A program made the translations under genes and the position numbers. From Desulfocicer vacuolatum DSM 3385 (GTDB taxonomy: Bacteria; Desulfobacterota; Desulfobacteria; Desulfobacterales; Desulfobacteraceae): 64,000 nucleotides of DNA. Below the pieces are notes generated by a model, which was not told the DNA's origin, searched no databases, and saw only the letters and a program-made list of their open reading frames with translations. Below, in pieces: positions 52,330-61,384 of the stretch (positions within the stretch are counted from its first letter, which is position 1; every line of letters begins with the position of its first letter). Location: assembly GCF_900176365.1 (NCBI RefSeq), contig NZ_FWXY01000001.1, forward strand, positions 1-64,000, given 5' to 3'.

Positions 52330-52863
52330 TCAGTTTTTAAAGGGCATTCCAAAAAGCTTCAAGAGCTCCTTGCCCTCTTTGTCGGTCTTAGCCGTGGTGA
52401 CGATGGTAACATTCAGACCTTTGATACTGTCGGTCTTGTCATAATCAATTTCCGGAAAAATGATATGTTCTTTGATACCAAGGCTGTAATTACCTCTTCC
52501 GTCAAAGGCCTTTCCGGAAATACCCCGAAAGTCACGGACACGGGGAAGGGTAATGTTCACCAGTTTTTCCAGGAAATCATACATCTTTTCCCGGCGCAGG
52601 GTCACCATACATCCAATGGGCATACCTTCCCTGAGCTTGAATGCTGCAATGGATTTTTTTGCCTTGGTGATAACAGGCTTCTGACCTGAAATCAAGGTCA
52701 AATCAGCGGCGGCGGAATCCAGCAATTTTACATTTTTGATGGCTTCGCCCAATCCAATGTTCAGCACAATTTTTTCCAGGCCAGGCACCTGCATTCTGTT
52801 TTGATAGTCAAAGGACTGCGTGAGCGCCGGGACTATCTCTTTTTCATATTTCTCTTTAAACAT
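52330..52863 (-). CDS. rplE: Large ribosomal subunit protein uL5
   Basis: 5S rRNA-binding protein that also touches the P-site t[48 protein letters not shown] and [23 protein letters not shown]. 177 residues. The 98-base gap to rpsN is one of the longer ones in the operon. Confidence 0.98.
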   Translation of the reverse strand: MFKEKYEKEIVPALTQSFDYQNRMQVPGLEKIVLNIGLGEAIKNVKLLDSAAADLTLISGQKPVITKAKKSIAAFKLREGMPIGCMVTLRREKMYDFLEKLVNITLPRVRDFRGISGKAFDGRGNYSLGIKEHIIFPEIDYDKTDSIKGLNVTIVTTAKTDKEGKELLKLFGMPFKN

Positions 52864-52888
52864 CGAAAATTAGCTCCTCAGTCGAATC

Positions 52889-53218
52889 CTAAGCATCGAT
52901 CTGTTCATTGCATTTTTTACAGAATCTGACCTTTTTTCCATCTTCAAGCACTCTGATGCCCACTCGAACCGGTTTAACGCATCGGTTGCACATGAGCATG
53001 AGATTGGAATAATCCACCGGCATTGCTTTTTCTACAATGCCGCCCTGGGGATTTGCCTGGGTGGGTCGCTGATGGATTTTTGCCACATTAATATTTTCAA
53101 CAACGGCTCTGTTTTTCTTTTTAATGACTTTCAGAACCTTGCCGATTTTGCCTTTATCCTTACCGGCAATGATCTTTACCTTATCATCGGTCTTAATTCT
53201 TGTTTTGATCTTTTCCAT
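52889..53218 (-). CDS. rplX: Large ribosomal subunit protein uL24
   Basis: Assembly initiator for the large subunit. KOW motif [20 protein letters not shown], then [20 protein letters not shown]-terminal CNRC...CKKC pair suggests a zinc site, as in many bacterial L24. 109 residues. Confidence 0.97.
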   Translation of the reverse strand: MEKIKTRIKTDDKVKIIAGKDKGKIGKVLKVIKKKNRAVVENINVAKIHQRPTQANPQGGIVEKAMPVDYSNLMLMCNRCVKPVRVGIRVLEDGKKVRFCKKCNEQIDA

Positions 53219-53244
53219 GGAATCCTCTCCAACGTAGTGAACCG

Positions 53245-53613
53245 CTACAGTACCTCGGGTGCAAGGGATATTATCTTCATAAACCGTTTGGCCCGGAGTT
53301 CCCTTGCAACGGGGCCGAAAATACGAGTGCCAATTGGTTCATTGGAAGGATTGATAATAACAGCTGAATTATCATCAAATCTGATCATCGAACCATCGGG
53401 TCTTGCGACCTCTTTTTTAGTCCGCACGATAACCGCCTTGACAACATCACCCTTTTTAACCTTGGCATTGGGAATGGCTTCCTTAACGGAAACAACAATA
53501 ATATCCCCGATGCCGGCATACCGTCTTTTGGATCCGCCAAGGACCTTGATACAATACAGTTCCTTGGCACCGGAGTTGTCTGCCACAGTCAATCTTGTCT
53601 CTGTCTGAATCAT
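53245..53613 (-). CDS. rplN: Large ribosomal subunit protein uL14
   Basis: Intersubunit bridge protein. [33 protein letters not shown] start, and [15 protein letters not shown] near the end. 122 residues, the standard length, with little variation from other bacteria. Confidence 0.98.
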   Translation of the reverse strand: MIQTETRLTVADNSGAKELYCIKVLGGSKRRYAGIGDIIVVSVKEAIPNAKVKKGDVVKAVIVRTKKEVARPDGSMIRFDDNSAVIINPSNEPIGTRIFGPVARELRAKRFMKIISLAPEVL

Positions 53614-53633
53614 TATCTCAACTCCTTATAAAA

Positions 53634-53891
53634 TCAAACTGCCCGTTTGACAATCTCACTGACGCGAAATTTCTTGGTTTTGCTAAGGGGTCTTGATTCA
53701 GTAATCTTAACGACATCCCCGGGACGACAAAGGTTGTTTTCGTCGTGGGCAGCATATTTTTTATAGCTTTTAATATATTTTTTATAAACCTTGTGCTGCA
53801 CCAGTCTTTCGACCTGAACCACCACTGATTTATCCATCTTGTCAGATACTATAGTACCCAGAAGTACTCTTTTTCTTCCTCTTTCATTCAT
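53634..53891 (-). CDS. rpsQ: Small ribosomal subunit protein uS17
   Basis: OB-fold 16S binder. RKRVLLGTIVSDKMDKSVVV, KSYKKYAAHDENN and GDVVKITESRPLSKTKKFRV. 85 residues. Between rpmC and rplN as expected. Confidence 0.98.
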   Translation of the reverse strand: MNERGRKRVLLGTIVSDKMDKSVVVQVERLVQHKVYKKYIKSYKKYAAHDENNLCRPGDVVKITESRPLSKTKKFRVSEIVKRAV

Positions 53892-53907
53892 GGCATCAAC
53901 TTTAAAG

Positions 53908-54102
53908 CTATGTGTTTAAATTCATCTCCCGGGAAACAGTTTTCAAACGGGCAATGTCCCGCCTGATTCCGGGAAGAATGGCTGTATTCTCAAGCTGACC
54001 AACACCATGCTGAAAACGAAGATTGAAAAACTCTTTTTTCAGCTCAGTCAGTTTTGTCTCAATCTCTTCGGCGCTCATGGCTCGAATTTCACTGATTTTC
54101 AT
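53908..54102 (-). CDS. rpmC: Large ribosomal subunit protein uL29
   Basis: Small helical hairpin protein by the exit tunnel that helps dock SRP and trigger factor. EIRAMSAEEIETKLTELKKEFFNLRFQ is the L29 signature. 64 residues. Five bases after rplP. Confidence 0.97.
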   Translation of the reverse strand: MKISEIRAMSAEEIETKLTELKKEFFNLRFQHGVGQLENTAILPGIRRDIARLKTVSREMNLNT

Positions 54103-54107
54103 GGGAT

Positions 54108-54515
54108 TTAACTCCTTTCCACAAAGCGCGTTTTCACAGACAGCTTTCTGGCAGCCAGGCGAAGGGCTTCCATGGCAAGCTCTCTTGGGACACCTTCCAT
54201 TTCATAGAGAATCCGTCCGGGTCTAATGGCAGCCACCCAGGCATCTGTGGGTCCCTTACCCTTACCCATTCTGACTTCTGCGGGTTTCTTGGTAACGGGC
54301 TTGTCTGGAAAAAAACGAATCCAGGTTTTCCCACTTCTCTTAATTTTTCGGGTCATGGCAATACGGGCAGCTTCAATCTGTCGGGCATTGACATACCCGC
54401 ACTCAACGGCCTGTAGTCCGAAATCACCGAAGTTGAGTTCTGTGCCTCCGGTGGGCTTTCCCTTGAGCCGTCCACGCATCCGTTTGCGATACTTTACCTT
54501 TTTAGGACTCAGCAT
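54108..54515 (-). CDS. rplP: Large ribosomal subunit protein uL16
   Basis: Positions A-site tRNA near the peptidyl transferase centre. [19 protein letters not shown] start, [39 protein letters not shown] loop region. 135 residues. The loop arginine, hydroxylated in E. coli, is present as R in MTR. Confidence 0.98.
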   Translation of the reverse strand: MLSPKKVKYRKRMRGRLKGKPTGGTELNFGDFGLQAVECGYVNARQIEAARIAMTRKIKRSGKTWIRFFPDKPVTKKPAEVRMGKGKGPTDAWVAAIRPGRILYEMEGVPRELAMEALRLAARKLSVKTRFVERS

Positions 54516-54543
54516 TGTATATATCTCCTAAGCAAACTTTCTA

Positions 54544-55191
54544 TTAAGCTGTGAGGTTCTGCTCGGCATTAAGCACTTCACCTTTGAAGATGAAGACTTT
54601 AATTCCAATGGTACCATAGGTGGTCTGGGCTTCAATAAAGCCATAGTCCACATCAGCTCTCAATGTGTGAAGCGGAATACGGCCCTCTTTGTACCACTCC
54701 GTCCTTGCCATTTCTGCACCACCGAGTCTACCGGCACAAATGATTTTGATCCCCTGGGCACCAAACCGCATGGCAGAAGAGACACTTCTTTTCATGGCCC
54801 TTCTAAATGCAATGCGTCGTTCAAGCTGGGATGCAATATTTTCTGCAACAAGCTGGGCATCAACCTCAGGTCGTCGGACCTCTTTGATGTCTATGAGAAC
54901 TTCGGGGGTAAGCATCTTTTCCAGCTCTTTTTTCAAAAGGGCAATTTCAGATCCTTTTTTCCCGATGATGATCCCGGGTCTTGCTGCAAATACGCGGAGT
55001 CTGATCCGTTTAGAAAACCGCTCAATTTCTATTTTAGAGATACCTGCATGGTAAAGCTTCTTTTTAAGAAATTTTCTAATTTTGTAATCTTCATAAACAA
55101 AATCAGCATATTCTTTATCGGCATACCACCGGGAATCCCATGTTTTGATAATACCTAATCTTAACCCGATTGGATTTACTTTTTGGCCCAA
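54544..55191 (-). CDS. rpsC: Small ribosomal subunit protein uS3
   Basis: mRNA entry protein. [24 protein letters not shown] start, KH domain with [11 protein letters not shown], and [20 protein letters not shown]. 215 residues. 16 bases after rplV. Confidence 0.98.
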   Translation of the reverse strand: MGQKVNPIGLRLGIIKTWDSRWYADKEYADFVYEDYKIRKFLKKKLYHAGISKIEIERFSKRIRLRVFAARPGIIIGKKGSEIALLKKELEKMLTPEVLIDIKEVRRPEVDAQLVAENIASQLERRIAFRRAMKRSVSSAMRFGAQGIKIICAGRLGGAEMARTEWYKEGRIPLHTLRADVDYGFIEAQTTYGTIGIKVFIFKGEVLNAEQNLTA

Positions 55192-55207
55192 TCCGAACCC
55201 TCCTTAT

Positions 55208-55543
55208 TTAGACCGTTTCCGCAACTGTTACTGTGATGTGGCTGGATCTTTTAAGAATCCTGGCACCTCTGCCCCTGGCCCTTGCCCGGAAACGTTTCAG
55301 GGTAGGGCCCTGGTCAACAACAATGTTTTTAACGATGAGATCGTCAACATCCAACTCATTGTTGTGTTCAGCGTTGGCCACAGCCGAACTCAGGGTTTTG
55401 GATATGATACCGGCGGCTTTAAGGGGCATGAACTTGAGGATATTTAACGCTTCCTCAACAGGCTTTCCCTTTAAAGCTTCAACAGGAGCACGCAGTTTCA
55501 ACGGTGATATTCGTACGTATTTAGTGACTGCTTTAACTTCCAT
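55208..55543 (-). CDS. rplV: Large ribosomal subunit protein uL22
   Basis: Exit tunnel protein; the beta-hairpin [24 protein letters not shown] lines the tunnel with L4. [11 protein letters not shown] at the N-terminus. 111 residues, normal. Confidence 0.98.
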   Translation of the reverse strand: MEVKAVTKYVRISPLKLRAPVEALKGKPVEEALNILKFMPLKAAGIISKTLSSAVANAEHNNELDVDDLIVKNIVVDQGPTLKRFRARARGRGARILKRSSHITVTVAETV

Positions 55544-55577
55544 TTCAGTTTCCTCTTACATTGTAACCCCTTGGGGG

Positions 55578-55862
55578 TTATCGCTTCATTTTGGACTTTT
55601 TATCACCTGCGTGACCGTAAAATGTTCTTGTGGGAGAAAACTCGCCAAGTTTATGTCCGACCATGTTCTCCGTAACAAATACCGGCACGAATTTCTTACC
55701 ATTATGAACTGCAAAAGTGATTCCCACCATCTCGGGAAAAATAGTTGATCTCCTGGACCAGGTTTTGATCACTTTGTTGCTCTTTTTATCTTCTTGAGCA
55801 GCAACAACCTTTTTTATCAGTTCCGGGGCTATATAAGGGCCCTTTTTCAACGACCTTGGCAT
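55578..55862 (-). CDS. rpsS: Small ribosomal subunit protein uS19
   Basis: Head protein making bridges with S13. [19 protein letters not shown] start, [33 protein letters not shown]. 94 residues. 34 bases before rplV. Confidence 0.98.
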   Translation of the reverse strand: MPRSLKKGPYIAPELIKKVVAAQEDKKSNKVIKTWSRRSTIFPEMVGITFAVHNGKKFVPVFVTENMVGHKLGEFSPTRTFYGHAGDKKSKMKR

Positions 55863-55876
55863 ATCAGATCACCTAT

Positions 55877-56707
55877 CTATTTGCGTTTAGCTCTTCTTTT
55901 CACGATGTACTGGTCAGTACGCTTATTATTACGGGTTCGATACCCTTTGGTCGGCACACCCCAAGGCGTACAAGGATGACGACCACCGGAGGATCGACCT
56001 TCACCACCACCCATGGGATGATCCACAGGGTTCATGGCAACACCTCTTACAGAAGGTCTGCGACCCAGCCATCTTGAACGACCGGCTTTACCAAGTTTGA
56101 TATCATCGTGTTTCTCATTACCCACCCGTCCAATGGTTGCTTTGCACTTGATGTGCACCATGCGCACCTCACCGGAGGGAAGAAGAACCTGGGCATAGCG
56201 ACCTTCTTTTGCCATGAGCCTTGCAAAGGTACCGGCACTTCTGACGATCTGACCGCCTTTCTGCTGCTTAAGCTCCACATTATGGATACGGGTACCCAGA
56301 GGAATATTTTCCAGGGGCAGACAATTGCCGGGCTTGATATCTGCATCGGGCCCGGTTTCAATGATATCACCCACCTGGAGATCCTTGGGACAGAGGATAT
56401 AGCGTTTTTCCCCATCCACATAAAACAAAAGAGCAATGCGGGCACTTCTGTTGGGATCGTATTCAATGGCAGACACCTTGGCGGGAATGCCATCTTTATC
56501 TCGTTTAAAATCAATGATCCTGTACTGCTTTTTTGCCCCACCACCTCTGTGACGACTGGTAATCCGGCCATGGACATTACGCCCGGCTGTCTTTTTAATT
56601 TTTTTCAGCAGGCTCCGTTCGGGCTTTACCTTGGTAATTTCCTCAAAGGTAAAGTACTCCTGGGCCCGTCTGCCGGGTGATGTCGGCTTTGTCTTCTTTA
56701 TTGACAT
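55877..56707 (-). CDS. rplB: Large ribosomal subunit protein uL2
   Basis: Needed for subunit joining and peptidyl transfer. [15 protein letters not shown] start, [20 protein letters not shown], the RNA-binding core and the diagnostic [21 protein letters not shown] loop. 276 residues. Confidence 0.98.
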   Translation of the reverse strand: MSIKKTKPTSPGRRAQEYFTFEEITKVKPERSLLKKIKKTAGRNVHGRITSRHRGGGAKKQYRIIDFKRDKDGIPAKVSAIEYDPNRSARIALLFYVDGEKRYILCPKDLQVGDIIETGPDADIKPGNCLPLENIPLGTRIHNVELKQQKGGQIVRSAGTFARLMAKEGRYAQVLLPSGEVRMVHIKCKATIGRVGNEKHDDIKLGKAGRSRWLGRRPSVRGVAMNPVDHPMGGGEGRSSGGRHPCTPWGVPTKGYRTRNNKRTDQYIVKRRAKRK

Positions 56708-56719
56708 GTGCTTACCTCT

Positions 56720-57013
56720 TTATACACCTTCAAAAAAATCAATTCTCTGCCCGGGCATTAACCGTACAATGGCTTTTTTCCAATCCCGCCGTTTTCCAAG
56801 GACCTTGCCACGACGTTTTACCTTGCCCTTCATTTGAATGGTTCTGACGGTCTGAACTTTGGTATTGAAAATACGTTCCACCGCATCTTTAATTTCCATC
56901 CGGTTGGCCTGACGGTCCACCTCAAAGGAAACCTGGTTGAAGAGCTCTTTTTGCAGAGTTGTTTTTTCCGTATTCAAAGGCCTTCGAATTATATCATAAT
57001 CTTTAATCATCAC
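56720..57013 (-). CDS. rplW: Large ribosomal subunit protein uL23
   Basis: Exit-site protein and docking point for trigger factor and [20 protein letters not shown] start and the long RNA-binding beta-hairpin [25 protein letters not shown]. 97 residues. It overlaps rplD by four bases. Confidence 0.98.
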   Translation of the reverse strand: MMIKDYDIIRRPLNTEKTTLQKELFNQVSFEVDRQANRMEIKDAVERIFNTKVQTVRTIQMKGKVKRRGKVLGKRRDWKKAIVRLMPGQRIDFFEGV

Positions 57014-57630
57014 CCGAGCCTCCCTTCAATTCCCTGAATGGATGACTCAACCAGCAGGAGCTTGTCATATTTCAGGATATCATAAACATTGAGGCCTTCG
57101 GTTTTAATCACCTTGACCCCGGGAACATTGCGTGAAGAGAGAAACAGATTTCTATCGTCGTCTGAAGTAACCACCAGGACCTTTTTCAAACCAAGTGCCC
57201 GGGTCACATCCACAAAAGCTTTTGTTTTGATCTCTTCCAGACCAAAACCGTCAATCACCCTTAAAGAATCGGTGGCCAATTTACTGCTCAATGCCATCTT
57301 AAGGGCCAGTGCGCGCACTTTTTTGGGCAGATTATAGGCATAGGATCTCTGGGTGGGACCGAAAATAACACCGCCGCCCCGTCTCAGGGGAGACTTGATG
57401 CTTCCGGACCTTGCATTACCGGTACCTTTCTGCCGGTACAATTTCTTGGTACTTCCTGCGATGTCAGAGCGCCCCTTTACAACGGCGGTTCCGCGTCTTC
57501 TACTTGCGAGCTGCATCCTCACAACATCATGCAGTACACTTTTTTTAACAGGTATGCTGAATATCGTATCAGGGAGCTGGGCCTCGGAGACCTTTTCACC
57601 TGACCTGTTCAAAACATCTACAGCAGCCAT
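57010..57630 (-). CDS. rplD: Large ribosomal subunit protein uL4
   Basis: Exit tunnel protein, 206 residues from ATG 57630 ([14 protein letters not shown]), which has a GAGG site seven bases upstream. The frame extends 19 codons further, without conservation. [54 protein letters not shown]-type loop (seen here in parts) enters the tunnel. In E. coli L4 also controls the S10 operon; that leader is not seen here. Confidence 0.97.
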   Translation of the reverse strand: MAAVDVLNRSGEKVSEAQLPDTIFSIPVKKSVLHDVVRMQLASRRRGTAVVKGRSDIAGSTKKLYRQKGTGNARSGSIKSPLRRGGGVIFGPTQRSYAYNLPKKVRALALKMALSSKLATDSLRVIDGFGLEEIKTKAFVDVTRALGLKKVLVVTSDDDRNLFLSSRNVPGVKVIKTEGLNVYDILKYDKLLLVESSIQGIEGRLG

Positions 57631-57719
57631 ATATGTCCTCATTAAATTCCGACTGTGCATCACTGCGAAGGTCATTGCAATACCCACAGTCGTGGTAAAA
57701 ACTACGTATACAATTCCAA

Positions 57720-58346
57720 CTACTTTGCCACTTTTACGATCTCAAGGATGCCGGTTTTTGCTCCCGGAACAGGCCCTTTGACCAATAAAAGATTTTCTTC
57801 GGCTCTAACATCAATCACCACAAGGTTCTTGATCGTTTTTCGATCAACACCCATGTGTCCGGGCATTTTTTTGCCCTTGGTGATCCGTGCAGGCCAGGCA
57901 GAACATCCCACTGAACCGGGCTTACGATGGTTTCTGCTACCATGGGTCTCAGGCCCACGGCTGAAGCCGTGCCGTTTAATGGTTCCCTGGAAGCCGCGGC
58001 CCTTGGAGGTACCGGACACATTCACCTTATCTCCGGGCTGGAGAAAATCCAGATTCAGAACCTGACCGGGTTCATATTCTTCAGGGGCATCCACTTTGAA
58101 CTCACGAAGGGTTGTAAAGCCAGACCCTCCGCTCTTTGCAAAATGCCCTGCGGCAGGTTTGGTACAGCGTTTAATATCTTTGGCTCCAAAGCCCACCTGC
58201 ACTGCATTGTAACCGTCCACACTGAGGGTTTTAACCTGGGTAACCACACAGGGTCCCACCTCAAGCACAGTTACCGGCACAAGGGTACCGTCGGCGGCAA
58301 AGACACTGGTCATTCCCACCTTTTTTCCCACAATTCCATCACACAT
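57720..58346 (-). CDS. rplC: Large ribosomal subunit protein uL3
   Basis: Assembly initiator near the peptidyl transferase centre. [20 protein letters not shown] start; [33 protein letters not shown] loop region approaches the active site. I use ATG 58346, which has AGGA at good spacing; another ATG lies two codons upstream. 208 residues. The 125-base gap before it is the longest in this operon. Confidence 0.96.
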   Translation of the reverse strand: MCDGIVGKKVGMTSVFAADGTLVPVTVLEVGPCVVTQVKTLSVDGYNAVQVGFGAKDIKRCTKPAAGHFAKSGGSGFTTLREFKVDAPEEYEPGQVLNLDFLQPGDKVNVSGTSKGRGFQGTIKRHGFSRGPETHGSRNHRKPGSVGCSAWPARITKGKKMPGHMGVDRKTIKNLVVIDVRAEENLLLVKGPVPGAKTGILEIVKVAK

Positions 58347-58471
58347 AATCATATCCTGTTCTATGTTTTCAAACCCCTTACAAAGGGACTTGATCTTATA
58401 GCTTTATTTGTACGCTTTTTAATCAGCACCGGAAATTCAAAAAAGCCGTCCAATCCCTGTGAGGAATCAGA

Positions 58472-58780
58472 TTACAATTTAATTTCCACCGCCACGCCCG
58501 GGGAAAGATCCAGCTTCATCAAAGCATCCACAGTCTGCTGGGTGGGTTCAAGAATATCCATCAGACGCTTGTGGGTCCTGATTTCAAACTGTTCCCGGGA
58601 TTTCTTATTTACATGTGGAGAACGCAGCACACAAAACTTATTGATCCGTGTTGGAAGTGGAATGGGTCCCACAACCTTTGCACCGGTTTTTCTTGCTGTA
58701 TCCACGATGTCAAGGGATGAGCGATCAAGCAACTTATGGTCATAAGCTTTGAGCCTGATCCTTATTTTTGTTTTTATCAT
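58472..58780 (-). CDS. rpsJ: Small ribosomal subunit protein uS10
   Basis: Head protein and, as NusE, a transcription antitermination factor with Nus[18 protein letters not shown] start, [35 protein letters not shown] loop. 102 residues. 21 bases after tuf, with no sign of a separate promoter, so the S10 set is joined to the str set. Confidence 0.98.
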   Translation of the reverse strand: MIKTKIRIRLKAYDHKLLDRSSLDIVDTARKTGAKVVGPIPLPTRINKFCVLRSPHVNKKSREQFEIRTHKRLMDILEPTQQTVDALMKLDLSPGVAVEIKL

Positions 58781-58801
58781 AACGATTCAATCTTCCCCGG
58801 C

Positions 58802-59995
58802 TTAGTCTTCAATTTCGCCAATAACACCGGCACCCACAGTACGTCCACCTTCCCTGATGGCAAACCGAAGTTCTTTCTCCATGGCAATGGGAGCAATGAG
58901 TTCAGCTGAGATACTTGCGTTATCTCCAGGCATGATCATTTCCACACCCTCAGCCAGGGTCAGAATACCGGTTACGTCAGTGGTTCTAAAAAAGAACTGG
59001 GGACGATAGCCGCTGAAGAAAGGTGTATGACGACCGCCTTCTTCTTTACTCAGACAATAAATTTCCGCCTTGAACTTGGTATAGGGTTTGATGGTTCCGG
59101 GTTTGGCAACGACCTGACCCCTTTCAACGGCGTCTCTTTTGGTTCCACGCAGCAGCAGTCCGACATTATCACCGGCCTGACCTTCGTCCAGAAGCTTTCT
59201 AAACATCTCAACACCGGTACAGGTGGTTTTGGTGGTTTCACGGATACCCACAAGCTCAACTTCTTCACCGGTCTTGATTACACCACGCTCGATACGACCG
59301 GTTACAACGGTACCACGACCGGAAATACTGAACACATCCTCAATGGGCATGAGAAAGTCTTTATCTGTATCGCGGACAGGCTCTTCCACATAGGAATCCA
59401 GAACACCCAGAAGCTCTGCAATACATTTAGCTTCTTCACCGTTGGGATCATCACATTCCAGAGCTTTCAGGGCAGATCCTCTGATAATGGGTGTATCGTC
59501 ACCGGGGAATTCATACTTGTCCAGAAGCTCCTGAAGTTCCATTTCCACCAGCTCAATGAGCTCTTCGTCATCCACCATGTCACATTTATTCAAAAACACA
59601 ACAATACTGGGAACGCCAACCTGACGGGCAAGAAGAATGTGCTCACGGGTCTGGGGCATGGGGCCGTCATCGGCACTTACAACCAGAACAGCACCGTCCA
59701 TCTGGGCAGCTCCGGTGATCATGTTCTTGATATAGTCAGCATGACCGGGACAATCCACATGGGCATAATGACGATTGGCAGTCTCATACTCAACATGGGC
59801 GGTTGCAATGGTAATACCGCGCTCACGTTCTTCCGGGGCCTTGTCAATCTCGTCAAAGGGGACATAGTCGCCATGACCTGCAAGGGCGGCATGCTTTGTA
59901 ATTGCAGCAGTCAAAGTGGTCTTACCATGATCGATATGTCCGATGGTTCCGATGTTAACATGCGGTTTTGTCCGCTCGAATTTTTCCTTAGCCAT
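58802..59995 (-). CDS. tuf: Elongation factor Tu
   Basis: GTPase that brings aminoacyl-tRNA to the ribosome. [11 protein letters not shown]-loop near residues 18-27, RGITI effector loop, [22 protein letters not shown] and NKCD. 397 residues with both beta-barrel domains. It directly follows rpsG (53 bases), where fusA would normally come between. Selenoprotein-making organisms also need SelB, not seen here. Confidence 0.98.
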   Translation of the reverse strand: MAKEKFERTKPHVNIGTIGHIDHGKTTLTAAITKHAALAGHGDYVPFDEIDKAPEERERGITIATAHVEYETANRHYAHVDCPGHADYIKNMITGAAQMDGAVLVVSADDGPMPQTREHILLARQVGVPSIVVFLNKCDMVDDEELIELVEMELQELLDKYEFPGDDTPIIRGSALKALECDDPNGEEAKCIAELLGVLDSYVEEPVRDTDKDFLMPIEDVFSISGRGTVVTGRIERGVIKTGEEVELVGIRETTKTTCTGVEMFRKLLDEGQAGDNVGLLLRGTKRDAVERGQVVAKPGTIKPYTKFKAEIYCLSKEEGGRHTPFFSGYRPQFFFRTTDVTGILTLAEGVEMIMPGDNASISAELIAPIAMEKELRFAIREGGRTVGAGVIGEIED

Positions 59996-60048
59996 TCTAA
60001 ATTTTCCTCCCTGAAATCTTAACAGGACTTTTTAAATATTCTTAAAAA

Positions 60049-60531
<483 letters not shown>

Positions 60532-60578
60532 TTAAACTGATTCAATGATCCCAAGTCCAAACCCGATGCCCAAAGAAC

Positions 60579-60950
60579 TTATTTGGGTCGTTTTGCACCA
60601 TATTTAGATCTACCCTGCCTTCTATCTTCCACCCCAAGCGTATCCAGTGTTCCCCTCACAATGTGATAACGAACACCGGGAAGGTCCTTCACCCTCCCGC
60701 CCCTGACAAGAACCACGGAGTGCTCCTGCAGGTTATGACCCATACCGGGAATGTAGGCGGCAACTTCCATGCCTGTTGTCAGACGAACCCTGGCAACCTT
60801 TCTCAATGCAGAGTTCGGCTTTTTGGGCGTCGATGTATAGACCCTGGTGCAGACACCACGCTTCTGGGGACCACCCTTTAAAGCCGGGGTGCCCTGCTTC
60901 TTTTCGGCCTTTACCCGTCCCTTCCTTACCAGTTGATTAATGGTTGGCAT
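60579..60950 (-). CDS. rpsL: Small ribosomal subunit protein uS12
   Basis: Decoding-centre protein and first gene of the operon. [12 protein letters not shown] start, [17 protein letters not shown] (the streptomycin-response lysine is the K before PNSA) and [30 protein letters not shown] with the aspartate that is methylthiolated in E. coli. 123 residues. Confidence 0.98.
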   Translation of the reverse strand: MPTINQLVRKGRVKAEKKQGTPALKGGPQKRGVCTRVYTSTPKKPNSALRKVARVRLTTGMEVAAYIPGMGHNLQEHSVVLVRGGRVKDLPGVRYHIVRGTLDTLGVEDRRQGRSKYGAKRPK

Positions 60951-61008
60951 ACCTTTATAAAACTCCTTATCGAATGATTTCGAACAATCTTATGTGACAA
61001 AATGGTGA

Positions 61009-61037
61009 ATTATTATATAGACAACTAAACTTGTCAA
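61009..61037 (-). promoter_or_regulatory. Promoter of the ribosomal superoperon
   Basis: Minus strand: TTGACA (61037-61032), 17 bases, AATAAT (61014-61009), preceded by an A/T-rich tract. The -35 is a perfect match, and GACAA with TTGTC makes a small inverted repeat over it. Transcription would start near 61,002, about 50 bases before rpsL. Strong and well placed. Confidence 0.75.
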
Positions 61038-61184
61038 GCTTTTTTTATATTACCGCTGAGCGCACTCCCCCATTCAAGGCAGTTATAAATACAGCACCAC
61101 AAATCAAAGCCGGTGTGATTTAAAGAAAAAAAACACTTTTGAAAAAAACCGGGGTCCATCTTTTCAACAGTTTTTTCCATAAAA
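61038..61184 (-). other. Remaining spacer between rpoC and rpsL
   Basis: AT-rich, without a gene. In the rpoC direction a short imperfect hairpin (TCCCC-TTGC-GGAGA near 61,190) is followed by a run of seven T at 61,189-61,183, a weak terminator candidate. Confidence 0.3.
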
Positions 61185-61352
61185 AAATCTCCGCAAGGGG
61201 AAATATTTTCATACTTTGATGTGGGCGAACCAAGGTCATAGCCAGGGTCCGCCCGTGGCGGTTTTTATAAAATACCCCGCAGATCAGGAAAGTATTTTAA
61301 ACTTTGTTCCGGGCGAAACGAGATCAGAATACGGTCCGCCCGTGGCGGTTAT
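61185..61352 (-). repeat. Tandem pair of R1 repeats behind rpoC
   Basis: Two direct copies with an 87-base period: GGTCCGCCCGTGGCGGTT at 61,246 and at 61,333 on the plus strand. Read on the minus strand each has ACCGCCACGGGCGGACC, a GGTTCGCCC- or CGTTTCGCCC-type arm, and an AAAGT-T-AAAATA tail ending in a T-rich run. They lie between the rpoC stop codon and the rpsL promoter and may work as double terminators. Confidence 0.85.
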
Positions 61353-61384
61353 ACAGGAAATAATAATTTCAAAAGCGCGTATAA

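Noticed and set aside
59027-60022. 331-codon open frame opposite tuf
   Set aside because: Antisense shadows of tuf are common because of its strong codon bias; no motif or ribosome binding site.
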